Shown here: positions 10,670 to 20,735 of the stretch, piece by piece
Numbering within the stretch: position 1 is the stretch's first letter
Layout of the letters: each line of letters begins with the position of its first letter
NCBI GenBank assembly: GCA_021399445.1
Contig: JAJTUQ010000004.1
Span: 4,836,001-4,900,000, forward strand
Direction of reading: 5' to 3'
Length of the DNA: 64,000 bases
Source: Xylogone sp. PMI_703
Lineage: Eukaryota > Ascomycota > Leotiomycetes
Notes under the pieces: model-generated
What the model was told of the DNA's origin: nothing
The model's database searches: none
What the model saw: the letters and a program-made list of their open reading frames with translations, nothing else
Program-made: the position numbers and the translations under genes

Positions 10670-12235
10670 TCATTCTTTCACGGCGTAGCTACGTCGGAAG
10701 AGATCGTCGACCTCGGTCAAGTAGTACGTCCCTGGAGTCATAGCAGCCACAATCCCCGCCGGCTTATAGCTCCTTTTCTGGTACGCTTCTTCTCGAAGCA
10801 AACATATCTATGGATCTCATCATTAGCGTGTCTATGCCACTTCTATAAAGAAAAAGGGGTATTTACCTCATCATAAATCGCTGGAGACAAAACAGTCCTC
10901 GCATTCAATCTCTCCTTCAAATTAACCTTTCTCACAATGTGACTGATATCTCCCTTAATCGTCGCCGAGAAGAGAGAACTCGCAAGGCCTGCTCCGTAAC
11001 TGAATATCCCAATCTTCTTCCCTTGCAGCTTCTCGCTTCCAACGTTGCAAAGAAGACTGAGGAGGGACCCATAGACGCTAGCGCAGTACATGTTCCCGCA
11101 CATGTTAGGTACTAGGAGAGCAGGTTGCACTCTCTGGTTGAATTTCTCTTTGGAGAGCGAGATGAAGTGCTTCTCAAGGGATTTGTCCGTTAGTGATTTC
11201 TCGTAGGTTATATCCTGGAAGCTTGGTGGGACTGATTCGAATGCGGGATGAAGAGGGTTGGATATGTAGTCGTTGTAGAGAAGACGAGCGTAAGCTTTCA
11301 TGACTACCTTGCAGTATGGAGAGTGGAAGGCAAGGTAGTCAAAGATGTCAATTGGCATATTTGCATCGTCCTTATTGATGTCATTGCCATTTGTCGTGGA
11401 AGCCTTTTCTCGGATTGCTTTCTTCTGATGATAATCCTTGTAGCATGCGTCTAGGGCTTCGGTGTAGCATCCCACAGAATAATGTCCATCCACAACCGGA
11501 TACTCACTCATCAAATTCGGCTTGTAAAAGTCATATATGTGTTTCATATACGTCCCTCTCATACCTGGGTCGAATACAATTGGGGCATCGGGTCCAATGA
11601 GCATAGCTACACCCCCAGCACCTCCCGTTGGCCGTGCATTGCCCTTCTCGTACAATGCGATATCGGCAGCGACAACAATCGCATCTCGGCCGTCCCAACC
11701 AGATGATTCAATCCAGTTAATGGCGTTGAACAGTGCGTTCGTACCGCCGTAGCAGGCATTCACTGTGTCGACGCCTTCAATGTTGTTGTTACCACTGGGT
11801 GCAAAGAGCTGCATGAGGACGGATTTGCAGGACTTGGACTTGTCAAGAAGACTTTCGGTTCCGACTTCTAGACGACCAATGGACTTGGGGTCGATGGCGT
11901 ACTTCTTCATCAAGGAGGAGAGGACTGTGAGGGCTATGGAGTAGCCATCTATAAGTAGAGTCAGTTGATGTAAATTTGGAAGAAAATATTATAACGAGAT
12001 TGATGTAGATTGACCTTCTCTGTCATCACAGAAACTCATTCGTGACTGGCCCAAGCCGATGGTGTATTTGCCTTTGCTGACGCCATCAAAAACTTCGAGT
12101 TCGGCTTGGTCAACGCACTTAATTGGGTTAGTTATATAGAGTAAGATGTAGTGAAGGGGATTATCTTGCACGTGCATTTTGTGGGAAGTAAATCTCCATG
12201 GCTTTGATGCCAACATTTTGCGGTCGTTGAGACAT
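10670..12235 (-). CDS. Hydroxymethylglutaryl-CoA synthase
   Basis: A complete four-exon gene (12235-12176, 12117-12015, 11948-10867, 10807-10670) encoding 460 residues, the normal size for cytosolic HMG-CoA synthase. The enzyme condenses acetyl-CoA with acetoacetyl-CoA to HMG-CoA, the entry to the mevalonate/ergosterol pathway. Visible: [15 protein letters not shown] at the N-terminus, [19 protein letters not shown], the catalytic cysteine in [11 protein letters not shown], and the C-terminal block [20 protein letters not shown]. Intron 1 has no usable GT donor. A GC donor at 12175 (or 6 bases further on) with acceptor at 12118 keeps the exact family spacing, so it is probably a GC-AG intron. 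The other introns are GT-AG. Convergent with the upstream-numbered gene ending at 10385. Whether this is the sole copy cannot be known from one window. Confidence 0.93.
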
Positions 12236-13339
12236 CGTTATTGAAGGCTAAGTGGTGTAGGAGGGAAAGAAACTAATTGTGCTTAGCTATAGTGAGTGAT
12301 CTGACTAGTTTGGCTTGTATCTGAATGAATGCCATCTAGAGAGGGACTTTGAACTGGTATTTATACGTGTATTGCACGGTTCCGGATCTTAGCAATGGTG
12401 ATAGTACGACGTCATATCCTGCCTCTAAGGTAAGTCAAGAAGTCCTGAATGTGACAAGCCACTTGATTGTAGTCTGATTTCTCCACTCTGATTGTTGGGG
12501 CAGTGGCACCCTCTCGTATGCCCATATCATGTTTAGAGGCTCGACATTGATGCCCATCTAAAATCAATATATGATTTGGTATTCTCTTTATCTGTGCCGC
12601 TTCTCATAGATATAGATTTATGGCATATAGGGTTCAGGAATTACACATATCTTCCATATATTCTATAGAATATTTGCAAACTTGAACTAAGAAAACCATA
12701 CTGCTCTTCTCCCTACCTTGAAAGGGCCTACAATTTTGTTGAGAGGTTTCTACAACAAGTAGTGAATAACCCTGTCACGCTCAGCAGCTCAGCCACCCCA
12801 TATTCTGTAGTTACATGGACGGTACGATCAAGCTTCTTTTACCGGATAAACCTTATTGGCATGTCCAAACGGCATCAGGCAATGTTGGAAGCTCGTGTTT
12901 GGTCTGGGCGCAAAAGCCCATACTTACCCCATATGGCTATTGATTTCTAAGCTTGCGATAAGTTTCAAGTTTGTGTGAGGAGGGATCTTTCCGTATGACA
13001 GCCATCGACGGCTTCTTCCAGCAAATGATATCTCAGGATAATTGTTGATGTTTCTCCGAAGTGTTGAAACATCCGGAGAGGGTTTGCACCGCCTCAGTAC
13101 TAAGCCTGGCTTGGTTACGCGATCGGGTACCTGCATCTGGTAAGCAAAGCCACCCCCTTGAAACGAAACGCTACAGCTTCAGATTAAGCTTACCGTGTAG
13201 ATAGCTTACTTACATCGAACTTCAGCTCGGCCGGGGTCGGCGGAGGATGTCCTACGTCAGCACCTTGAGGCGGAGCTGGCAGCTAAACTAAATCTAGACC
13301 TGCGTGCCTCACTCCAACTACTACGCTGCATCTACCATA
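12236..13339. other. Intergenic: HMG-CoA synthase promoter region
   Basis: About 1.1 kb without a supported gene. The short open frames (for example 12762-12950 plus and 12924-13136 minus) have no family resemblance. The synthase promoter must lie at its left end; no sterol-response or other element was recognised with confidence. Confidence 0.5.
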
Positions 13340-14085
13340 CCATAGTTTATCTATGACTCAAGCTGGGAATACCCTGATCAGACTGATTCTGTCCTTTTTC
13401 AAAGCTTTCATGATGCTAGAGACGCTAAACTGGAAGAGTCTAATCTTCTCCTGTCTTGATATGTACGTCCTGTGTCTTGAAGCAGGATTGATCTTACGGT
13501 AATCTTGTTAGTTAGATAACAGTCTCAACGAAAGAATTGGAAAGATTTGATCAATAATTCTACTTTTCCTACATTTGTCGCTTCAATAAGAACAAAGAGA
13601 ACCATCCAAATTCTTCTGTGTCAATCTTCTGGCAGCATCAGGCAGTCCGCGAAAGAATATCAATTTTGCCATTCAAAAGCAAGCGGATCGACCTGGTAGT
13701 GATCTCCAGGAATTTGTTTAAACCAGGTTACATGTCCATTGGTTGGGCTATGACACTTATGGTAGTCTTGTGCGCTAAGTCTGAAGCTGGCTACGGCACC
13801 GTTTGCCCATGTTTGAGCGCACTCTGGTTTTTGGATCAAATAGTCAATACTAAAGTGCATACCTTTAATCCACGTTTGTTTTATTTTCTATGGCCGGATA
13901 GACCACTAGTCAACATCTGCAGCGATAACAGTACTGGTAGAGTCATCCTGTACATGGATAGACCGCGAACCCGGTGTATGTTTCTTAACAACAAATATTC
14001 GAACCTCTTATAACTGTGGATATCGGAGAGTTTGAATTGGTTCATACCTATACAGAAGAATCGACGAACTCTCGAATCTTTTACA
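13340..14085 (-). pseudogene. Decayed phosphatidylserine-decarboxylase-family gene
   Basis: Translating the minus strand in all three frames recovers, in order, the landmarks of the PS decarboxylase family, but spread over different frames. About 14080-14010: IREFVD then MNQFKLSDIHSYKRF. About 13990-13910: KKHTPGSRSI and STVIAAD. About 13875-13680: QTWIKGMHFS, FRLSAQDYHKCHSP and then HYQVDPLAF. About 13670: KIDILSRTA. About 13600-13545: VLFVLIEATNVGKVELL. About 13445-13395: IRLFQFSVSSIMKA then FEKGQ. Two in-frame TAG codons lie between STVIAAD and QTWIKG, and there are at least four frame changes. The autoprocessing GG(S/T)S-type site appears eroded to SVSS. So this is a relic, probably non-functional. 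True PS decarboxylase versus a related amino-acid decarboxylase cannot be told apart. Confidence 0.8.
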
Positions 14086-15105
14086 TCGATGATGTAGATA
14101 CTTGCCTTTTACCTGTATTTACACTGTGTTAGCTGCAGCGTTCCTCCATGAACATATTAAAAGAAAGGTAGGAGGGAGCATTCCTACTGTGATGGCTCTC
14201 TCCTGTATCTACAGCCCCATAAAATGCGAGTGACCAAGCCAACCCATCGCTAGATTGAACAAAAGTAATAGTTTGGTCTTCTTTCAGAGAGATAGCTGTT
14301 CACGAATCATCTTCCCTATGTTTGTGATCCATTACTTGTCACCTTAATGGTCTCGCTTCAAGTAGATGGAACCAATACATAATATAATGCACTAGCAAGC
14401 CGAGGGTCCAAAGCAGTTTCATTTCGAGTTATTTCATGATGTTTTCTTGTACTTGATCAGTACTTTCTCTTACTACAATCTTGAAAATACTCGAAATATC
14501 AAGTTGAGAAAGTCAATTGGCTTTGGTTAACTTGTTTTTTTAATAATGCTACGTTACGTCCTACGTTTACGGGAAGGGCCCCCAATAATAAATTTAAATC
14601 TACGGTGACCATTATTAGAATGACAATATGGTAAATCATTAATCTACTAAAGCGAGGTAGCTTCATATGTATATTCTATATCCTGAAAATTAATTGAGGT
14701 ACTTTTTGTAATACATTACGCATCCCACCACTTACCAGCTATACACTAGTCCAACAACCATTATCCAATTATAATCAGACCAGCTTATTATATCAATGCG
14801 TCACATTACCACTGAGTAATGGCAGGTCTTGAATACGCATGTAACTTTAAACTTAGAGCTTTACTGACATGCTCGCTAGGTATTAGCATCATGTTATAAC
14901 TCCGCACTGATTCCTCATCAACAAGGGGCGGCCGCACCCTGCATCAGCCAAGGCTCTGAGCTTACTCGAGTAGTGGCCGCGGCGTGGAATTACCTTCGTT
15001 TTTCATATTTCTCCATTCTCTTCAAATCTAGTCATTTATTTTACAACTGCATCACAATACCTTTGCCCTAGTATTAAAAAAATTTGTCTAAGGTCCCCCA
15101 AAGTC
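14086..15105. other. Intergenic, AT-rich
   Basis: About 1 kb. The end nearest 14085 may hold the rest of the decarboxylase relic (its N-terminus was not recognised). The end nearest 15105 is the nitronate monooxygenase promoter and includes a NotI-type gcggccgc site and GC-rich patch near 14930-14990. No gene is seen. Confidence 0.5.
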
Positions 15106-16155
15106 ATGGCGCAAAAAGTTAAAGAACAGTATCCGTGGGCAACCCTACCCCTTATTGCAAATGCACCGATGGGCGGATTTGCAGGTCCAGAACTCGCGCT
15201 TGCTGTCAGCCAAGCGGGCGGAATTGGCTTTATTGGAACGGACAGCGATATGGGAAAACTCGAAACGTATATGAAAACTGCAGCCTCTTCTCTTGAAAAG
15301 ACAAATATAGCTACGCATGCAAACGGAACATTTCCCTTTGGAGTGGGATTTCTGCTCTTTATTACCAAGCTAGAGGAGGCTATACCAATACTAGCAAGAT
15401 ATCCTCCAGCGATAGTATGGCTTGCCTGTCCGAAAGAGATTGACGATATTGCGGTTTGGGTAGATGCCATCCGGTCTTCGTGTCCATCCTCTGCTATATG
15501 GCTACCTGCTGTTAATATCTCAATGGGAGTTGAGCTAGTTAAGAAATATTCGCCAGATGTGCTGGTCATGCAAGGATCGGATGCGGGGGGCCATGCTCCT
15601 CGTCCTGCAGCTGGAATAATTAGCCTGATTCCAGAGATGAGAGATACCCTGGATAAAATGAATTTGCCGAAGATCCAAGTATTCGCAGCGGGTGGCATTG
15701 CGGATGGAAGGGGCGTTGCAGCTGCATTAGCCTCTGGGGCCGATGGTGCGGTGCTTGGAACTAGATTCCTGGCTAGCAGAGAAGTAGAACTACCCGCAGA
15801 GGAATACCGACATGTAATACTGAATGCTACTGATGGAGGGGTCAATACCGTCCGTAGCACAGTGTTTGATGAGCTCAGGGGTAAGAACGTTTGGCCCGGG
15901 GCTTATGATGGCCGAGCAATTGCAAACTCGAGCTATAAGGACTTTGTGAATGGAATTTCGATTGAAGAAATACAAGAAAGGTATAAGAATGCCGCCACCG
16001 AATCACATAGGGGATTCGGCGGAGATGTTAGAGCGGCAGTATGGGCAGGGTCTGGCGTAGGGCTTGTAAATGAAATTCAGGGAGCATCTGAGATTGTAAA
16101 AGAGCTGAAGAATGACGCCCAAAGATCACTACAAAAGGCACTAGGGAGATTCTAG
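15106..16155 (+). CDS. Nitronate monooxygenase (2-nitropropane dioxygenase family)
   Basis: A complete 349-residue, intronless FMN enzyme of the nitronate monooxygenase family, which oxidises toxic alkyl nitronates such as propionate-3-nitronate to carbonyl compounds and nitrite. Landmarks of the TIM-barrel fold: the N-terminal APMGGFAGPELALAVSQAGG, QGSDAGGHAPR with the conserved histidine after the glycines, FAAGGIADGRGVAAAL for FMN phosphate binding, and GADGAVLGTRFL. The start ATG lies directly before the family N-terminus, and length is normal. It is preceded by an AT-rich leader. Its neighbour on the other strand is a UstYa-type protein; no link is implied beyond adjacency. Confidence 0.92.
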   Translation: MAQKVKEQYPWATLPLIANAPMGGFAGPELALAVSQAGGIGFIGTDSDMGKLETYMKTAASSLEKTNIATHANGTFPFGVGFLLFITKLEEAIPILARYPPAIVWLACPKEIDDIAVWVDAIRSSCPSSAIWLPAVNISMGVELVKKYSPDVLVMQGSDAGGHAPRPAAGIISLIPEMRDTLDKMNLPKIQVFAAGGIADGRGVAAALASGADGAVLGTRFLASREVELPAEEYRHVILNATDGGVNTVRSTVFDELRGKNVWPGAYDGRAIANSSYKDFVNGISIEEIQERYKNAATESHRGFGGDVRAAVWAGSGVGLVNEIQGASEIVKELKNDAQRSLQKALGRF

Positions 16156-16588
16156 TATTAGATATTATTGCTAGCTACATATATTAGCTGAACTATCACT
16201 ATGTCCTCGTGTAGTGTTGGACGTTCCCTGTATTGTTGGATCCGTTATACGCTAGACATCCAGGACTGGCGAACCACTTGACGATCAAATGGGCAATCTC
16301 ATTCTAGTAGAAGAACAAAGGCAAGTTAGCTGGACCGATTAACCCATTTCACTTTATGAAGTCGAACGGGCCTTGAAATCTATAATGTTTACCTGATATA
16401 ACAAAGATGCAAGAGCAATGTAAATGTCTGTATCCGGTTATATAACCGGCTATCCATGTAACGTCTAGATGAGGAATGGCAAGGGTATAAGCTTAGTTCA
16501 CGGCCGTTAACTTATTTATAACTATCTCTTACTTATATGATTAGCAACTGAGTGATCATTATCACTATATCAAGGTAATAACTTCTAT
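16156..16588. other. Intergenic between convergent genes
   Basis: A 433-bp AT-rich spacer between the nitronate monooxygenase stop and the UstYa-type stop. It should hold both 3' ends; no further feature seen. Confidence 0.5.
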
Positions 16589-17703
16589 TCAATCTGTGAC
16601 ATAATTTAGAATTCGTCTGTCATAAATGCCTGCCAGTGGATCATTTGCGACAAATGTAAGCCTATCGAAACGCGGATCTGTCTTTCTCTGAAGTGCCCAG
16701 TCATGGATTACTTCAAAGTTGCGACAAGTGCGAGCATTACTAGGAATTGCTTTCACACGCTTCTCAAAATCATCCCACTGCCAAACCATTACACTAACAT
16801 CTGACATGCACATTAGCGCATGCCGAATAGATTCGATGCAGTGTGCCGCATGACGAGGCCCTAACAGACTATCTTCCATCAGTTGATCCGACCAGTGATC
16901 GCCTTTGTAATAATCTGGATGGAGAGATTTTCGTATCATATTCTGCAGGCCAGAGTCAGCATCAGAGAAAACAGAGGGAGAAAAATTCATACTAGGCAGT
17001 GAAGATCATGAAAGACCTGTAAATTAGCAACGTAACTTCCGGGCTCTTGCAGAAGTGGCCATGTCTTATTTGGAATATGTGCCGCCTCCCATGCATTAAG
17101 TTTGATAGACCCAACTAAATGGGTTTCTTAGCTATAGGTTTTTTTTTGATGCGTCAAGATAATAAACTATATAAGTATAAAAGTATTAAGGCCAATACTA
17201 ACAGTTATATAAGCTATCCCAAGCTTTGTCTAGATCAGGAGATGTGTGGCCTTGGAACCGCGGGTCGGAATCATTATCGAGGCCAGATGTGAAGACTTTT
17301 ATCTCATACTTAAGGAGATCTTGAACAAGGGCTATATTGAAGCAGGATAACGTCAATATTTCAGATGATTCTTAGGGAATAAATAGGGATACCCACAATA
17401 AAGCATCTGAGGGAATATGGGATTGTCAGCCCCCTTCAGTGTATTTTGATAGATTAGAATGCCGGATTCTAGGAGCGTTATAGCCCATGATAGAATCAGC
17501 AGGGCATAAAGGGCATAACTCGGAACTATCTTTCGACGCTTTGTAAATAATATTCTGAGTCTTTCGAGCAGACTCGGCTGCAATGTCTTATCGTATAGAC
17601 AAGCGGTGCCCGTAGACACAATCTTGTTAGAATTTTCCTCGATATCGAGGCAGCCTTCAGGAAGTGGTTGATAATGAGCATTCATATACACATCTTGTGG
17701 CAT
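16589..17703 (-). CDS. UstYa-type DUF3328 protein (oxidase/cyclase family)
   Basis: A complete four-exon gene (17703-17397, 17331-17203, 17114-16993, 16942-16589) encoding 303 residues; phases close exactly. The protein has a cytosolic N-terminus, one transmembrane helix (YALYALLILSWAITLLESGI, about residues 62-82), the YEIKVFTSGL and AWDSLYNFG blocks, and both diagnostic HxxHC motifs (HDLHC near 182 and HAAHC near 212, followed by IESIRHALMC). CRNFEVIHDW then closes the domain. UstYa homologues catalyse oxidative steps such as cyclisation or hydroxylation in ustiloxin, cyclochlorotine and related fungal peptide pathways, and often occur as tandem copies. Here only one is present, and no repeat-containing precursor or peptide synthetase was seen nearby, so the pathway is unknown. 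Confidence 0.88.
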
Positions 17704-19128
17704 GATCGAAACTAAAAGAGAACTGTTCGTGATGAGATTCCAGCAAAACCATAACTTTTGGAGCGCGGTTGAGCATGAAGTTAGTGAAAGTAAGTTTCAA
17801 TTTCACTTGAAATACTGTGCTAAAGGCCCTTTCTGTGCTAAATTATTAGTAACGAGTTTTCAGACCAGAATGGATTTGAATCTTGTGGCTAAATTCTTAC
17901 CTCAGCACGCTAAGCAATCTATCACATGTTACATATCATCCAGAATCACTTGTGAACGCGGAGATAAGATATCGATTAGTGAACTTCATAACTTTGCTAG
18001 TGTCATGTAGCTAACGTTGCTGAGGTGAGACTATATCCGGCGCTTGTCTTCAGACGAACTATACAGGTTTTGGCTTCATTTAGCTCTTCACCAGCTCTTG
18101 GCAGGAGCAGTCGTACAGCACTTTGTATACCGGTTCAGAATTATGCCTCTGTATTATGCTAACCTATATAGCACCCTTACCGAACTTAATACCGACAATA
18201 CGTAGGTTACATTATCTTCTCAGTTTTACACCGGTGTGTATGAGTGTACTTGCTACAGGCCCGAATAAACCACACTTCACTGTCTGTGCCTTATTACCCT
18301 AGGAGGTAGTTTACCAAAGTACTCTACCGATGTGCACAGAGAGCAAAGTGTCATAGCGAGAACTGTATATCGTAGATATAGGCAGACTAGTTATCAAGGC
18401 CAAGTAGCATCTGGGATGTCCTAACTCAGATTCAAGGAATGAACAATAACATAATAGGTCATAGAAAACTTTCGCCTATTATCGTAAGATTACACAAGTT
18501 AAATCATGAAGCTATTACAGCTCGTATAAGCTGACGAAAGTTATCTGTTGAGATTTGTGGATAGGCTCAAATATAAGATCAGGGATGAACACAGAATCAC
18601 TATATTATTGTGGGGAGACTATAGATATAATTAGCTTTACATACATATACAGTAATACTATTGCGGTAGTTTGCGACAAAACTTAACCTTCATCACTTCC
18701 AGCGTGGTTAGTCATCATCGCCGCTCTGCTCAAGCACATGGGTTGGCGAAGGGTCATATGTACCGCTCAGCAACATAAATGCCAACAGGATCCGCAATAA
18801 ACTGCAATTGGCGCGAGTCGGGCCTAGTAGTTTCCTGCACCGCATCTGAGATCCTGTGCTTCTGGCCAGCTATCTTGCAGGGTGTAGACACAGAAGATTT
18901 TTCGTGCCTGAATGCGACGGTCAGGAAATGCTCTCTGTTCGGATCTTGCCCACAGAAGTTCTCTGATTGATCATTATCTCAGCCCTTCTGATTTCTTATG
19001 AGAATGGTATTTTTTTTATTTTATTTTTATTTGCAATACGGGGCTGGGTACATTCAATGCAACACCTGTTTACTCCCTGATGCTGATTACATTCATGCTA
19101 TGCTATTACCTATCGTTTCTAATTCGTG
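17704..19128. other. Intergenic, gene-poor
   Basis: About 1.4 kb with no supported gene. Two short plus-strand frames (17702-18010 and 18779-18970) have unremarkable composition and no family resemblance. There is a T-rich run near 19008-19032. It includes the UstYa-type promoter at its left end and the 3' end of the coiled-coil gene at its right end. Confidence 0.5.
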
Positions 19129-20181
19129 CTACTCTTGACTCTTTTCATCCTTCAACTTGGAGACCGTTGACAAAAGATCTTGCTCCCGACCTTTTAGCTC
19201 CTCCACCTCTCGATCCTTAGAGACCAACATATTCTGCAGGGCCTCGATTGCACCCTGCAACTCGCGATTCCGATCGTCCATGCTTGAGTTCAAGGCCTCT
19301 TCCAGAGCCCGATTCGCGTCCCTTAAGTCTAGTATCTCTTTGGATAGCTGCTCACTATTAGATTTGAAGAAGGATGTGACCCGTCGCAGCTCTGTGTGTT
19401 CTGCAGTATGAGTAGCTTTTAACTGTTCGATCTCTGCGGCAAACTTTGTTGCGTTCTCTGCGTCTAGTTCGGCCAAGCGTTCCGATCTCAGTTGCTCGAG
19501 TTCCTCTGCATGTTCCCTTGACAATGCAGCATGAGATGATTTCAGCTGTTTGATTTCTTGACAATACTTTTCTTCCTTCAGGCTTTCTTCTTGAGCTTTC
19601 TTATCAGCTGCTTCTTTTAGTCCTTCGATTTCCTCGGCCTGTTCTTTTAATTTTTGGTTTGTTCTCTCGAGTTCTTCCTCTAATTGTCTTTCCTTGTTCG
19701 AGGGGGCCGTGCTAATGGTTGATAATTGCTTGCTCTTAGATTGGAGTTCTACTTCGAGTTTGCTGAAGTTTTGCCGCAAATCGGAAAGTGAAGCTTCTAG
19801 ACTGGCTTTGGTCTGCAGTTGAACATCAAGGTCTGCGTGAGTTGAAATCAAATCAACCAATACTTTGTCCAAAGCATTCTGAGTATCTTCTGCACGCGTT
19901 TGAGAATTATGGACCTCCTTCTTCAGCTGGGCTATTTGGCCCGTTAGTCTGTACACCTCTGCTTGAGGATCGACACGCGAAGCAGCCGTTGCGAGACTGT
20001 TCTTCTTTGGAGGTACAGCTGGTTTGATTCGAGTCTGCAGCATAGGTACAGGTGCTTTGTTAATTAGAAGACTTTGACAACTGTTTTCTTCAGCCTCCCG
20101 AGGCTGGCCAAATGTCGTCCGGCGAACATTGGAAAATTCGTGAGTATGTGCTAAAGCAATATCATCCATTGCTAATACCAT
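19129..20181 (-). CDS. Coiled-coil protein of unknown function
   Basis: An open frame whose last 280 residues are a nearly uninterrupted coiled coil (heptads rich in E, K, Q, L, for example LEEELERTNQKLKEQAEEI and EHAEELEQLRSERLAELDAE). The longest frame starts at 20418, but its first 79 residues look like translated leader (cysteine/tryptophan-rich, with a poly-A-encoded stretch). The start at 20181 (MVLAMDDIALAHTHEF), or the next ATG at 20169, is preferred. That gives about 350 residues. No enzymatic or binding motif is visible; long coiled coils usually mean scaffold, tether or cytoskeletal roles, but which one cannot be said. It is divergent from the AAA+ gene at 20736. Confidence 0.65.
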   Translation of the reverse strand: MVLAMDDIALAHTHEFSNVRRTTFGQPREAEENSCQSLLINKAPVPMLQTRIKPAVPPKKNSLATAASRVDPQAEVYRLTGQIAQLKKEVHNSQTRAEDTQNALDKVLVDLISTHADLDVQLQTKASLEASLSDLRQNFSKLEVELQSKSKQLSTISTAPSNKERQLEEELERTNQKLKEQAEEIEGLKEAADKKAQEESLKEEKYCQEIKQLKSSHAALSREHAEELEQLRSERLAELDAENATKFAAEIEQLKATHTAEHTELRRVTSFFKSNSEQLSKEILDLRDANRALEEALNSSMDDRNRELQGAIEALQNMLVSKDREVEELKGREQDLLSTVSKLKDEKSQE

Positions 20182-20735
20182 CGAAGGATGTTCCGTTCGT
20201 GAATCTTTTGTTGATAAAAAAAAAATAAATCTCCGTCGAAAGGCTTGGAAGATGGTGGGCTTGAGATGAGCTGCAGGGTGTTGGGAGGCCTCAGATAAGG
20301 AAGCGTCCAGGCTCATCAAACCAACCGGAAAGCCATGAAACAAGGTGTAACACAACAGGACCATATGGCTGCATAAACACAGCCTCCACCAACACTTAAG
20401 CACAATGAGCTGGCGCATCTTGCAGTTTGGGCGCAGCCTTGATGCACTTCATCTCAGTTTTCCTCTTATGTTCCTTTCATTGCTGCTGATGTCAGGCTGC
20501 TAATCTATGGCACAAATCTGTGAGACACTTAGTCCCAAGAAGACGTTTATACCCTGGTCATCTTTTGTATTTGTCCTTGTGCTTATTGATATAAGCGCTT
20601 ATAGTGAGAGCCTTGTTTCGCTATTGCCTAGTCCGAGTCTCCCAGCCTCGTTCACGTGGAGAAAGAACGACTTCTTTCCGGGATATTTTTCAATATTTTT
20701 TTCTAGAGCAATCTATCTATCTTGAGTTAGATTCA
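20182..20735. promoter_or_regulatory. Divergent intergenic region
   Basis: About 550 bp between the start of the coiled-coil gene (minus) and the AAA+ gene (plus), so it should carry both promoters. A homopolymer A run on the plus strand (about 20218-20225) lies in the leader of the minus-strand gene. No clear binding sites were recognised. Confidence 0.4.

Noticed and set aside
15036..15860. 274-residue minus-strand frame opposite the nitronate monooxygenase
   Set aside because: Antisense of a clearly conserved gene; Ser/Ala/Pro-rich shadow.
17702..18010. 102-residue plus-strand frame divergent from the UstYa-type gene, considered as a RiPP precursor
   Set aside because: No signal peptide, no repeats and no dibasic-flanked cores.
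18779..18970. Cys-containing small frame considered as a small secreted protein
   Set aside because: No hydrophobic signal sequence and only seven scattered cysteines; likely chance.
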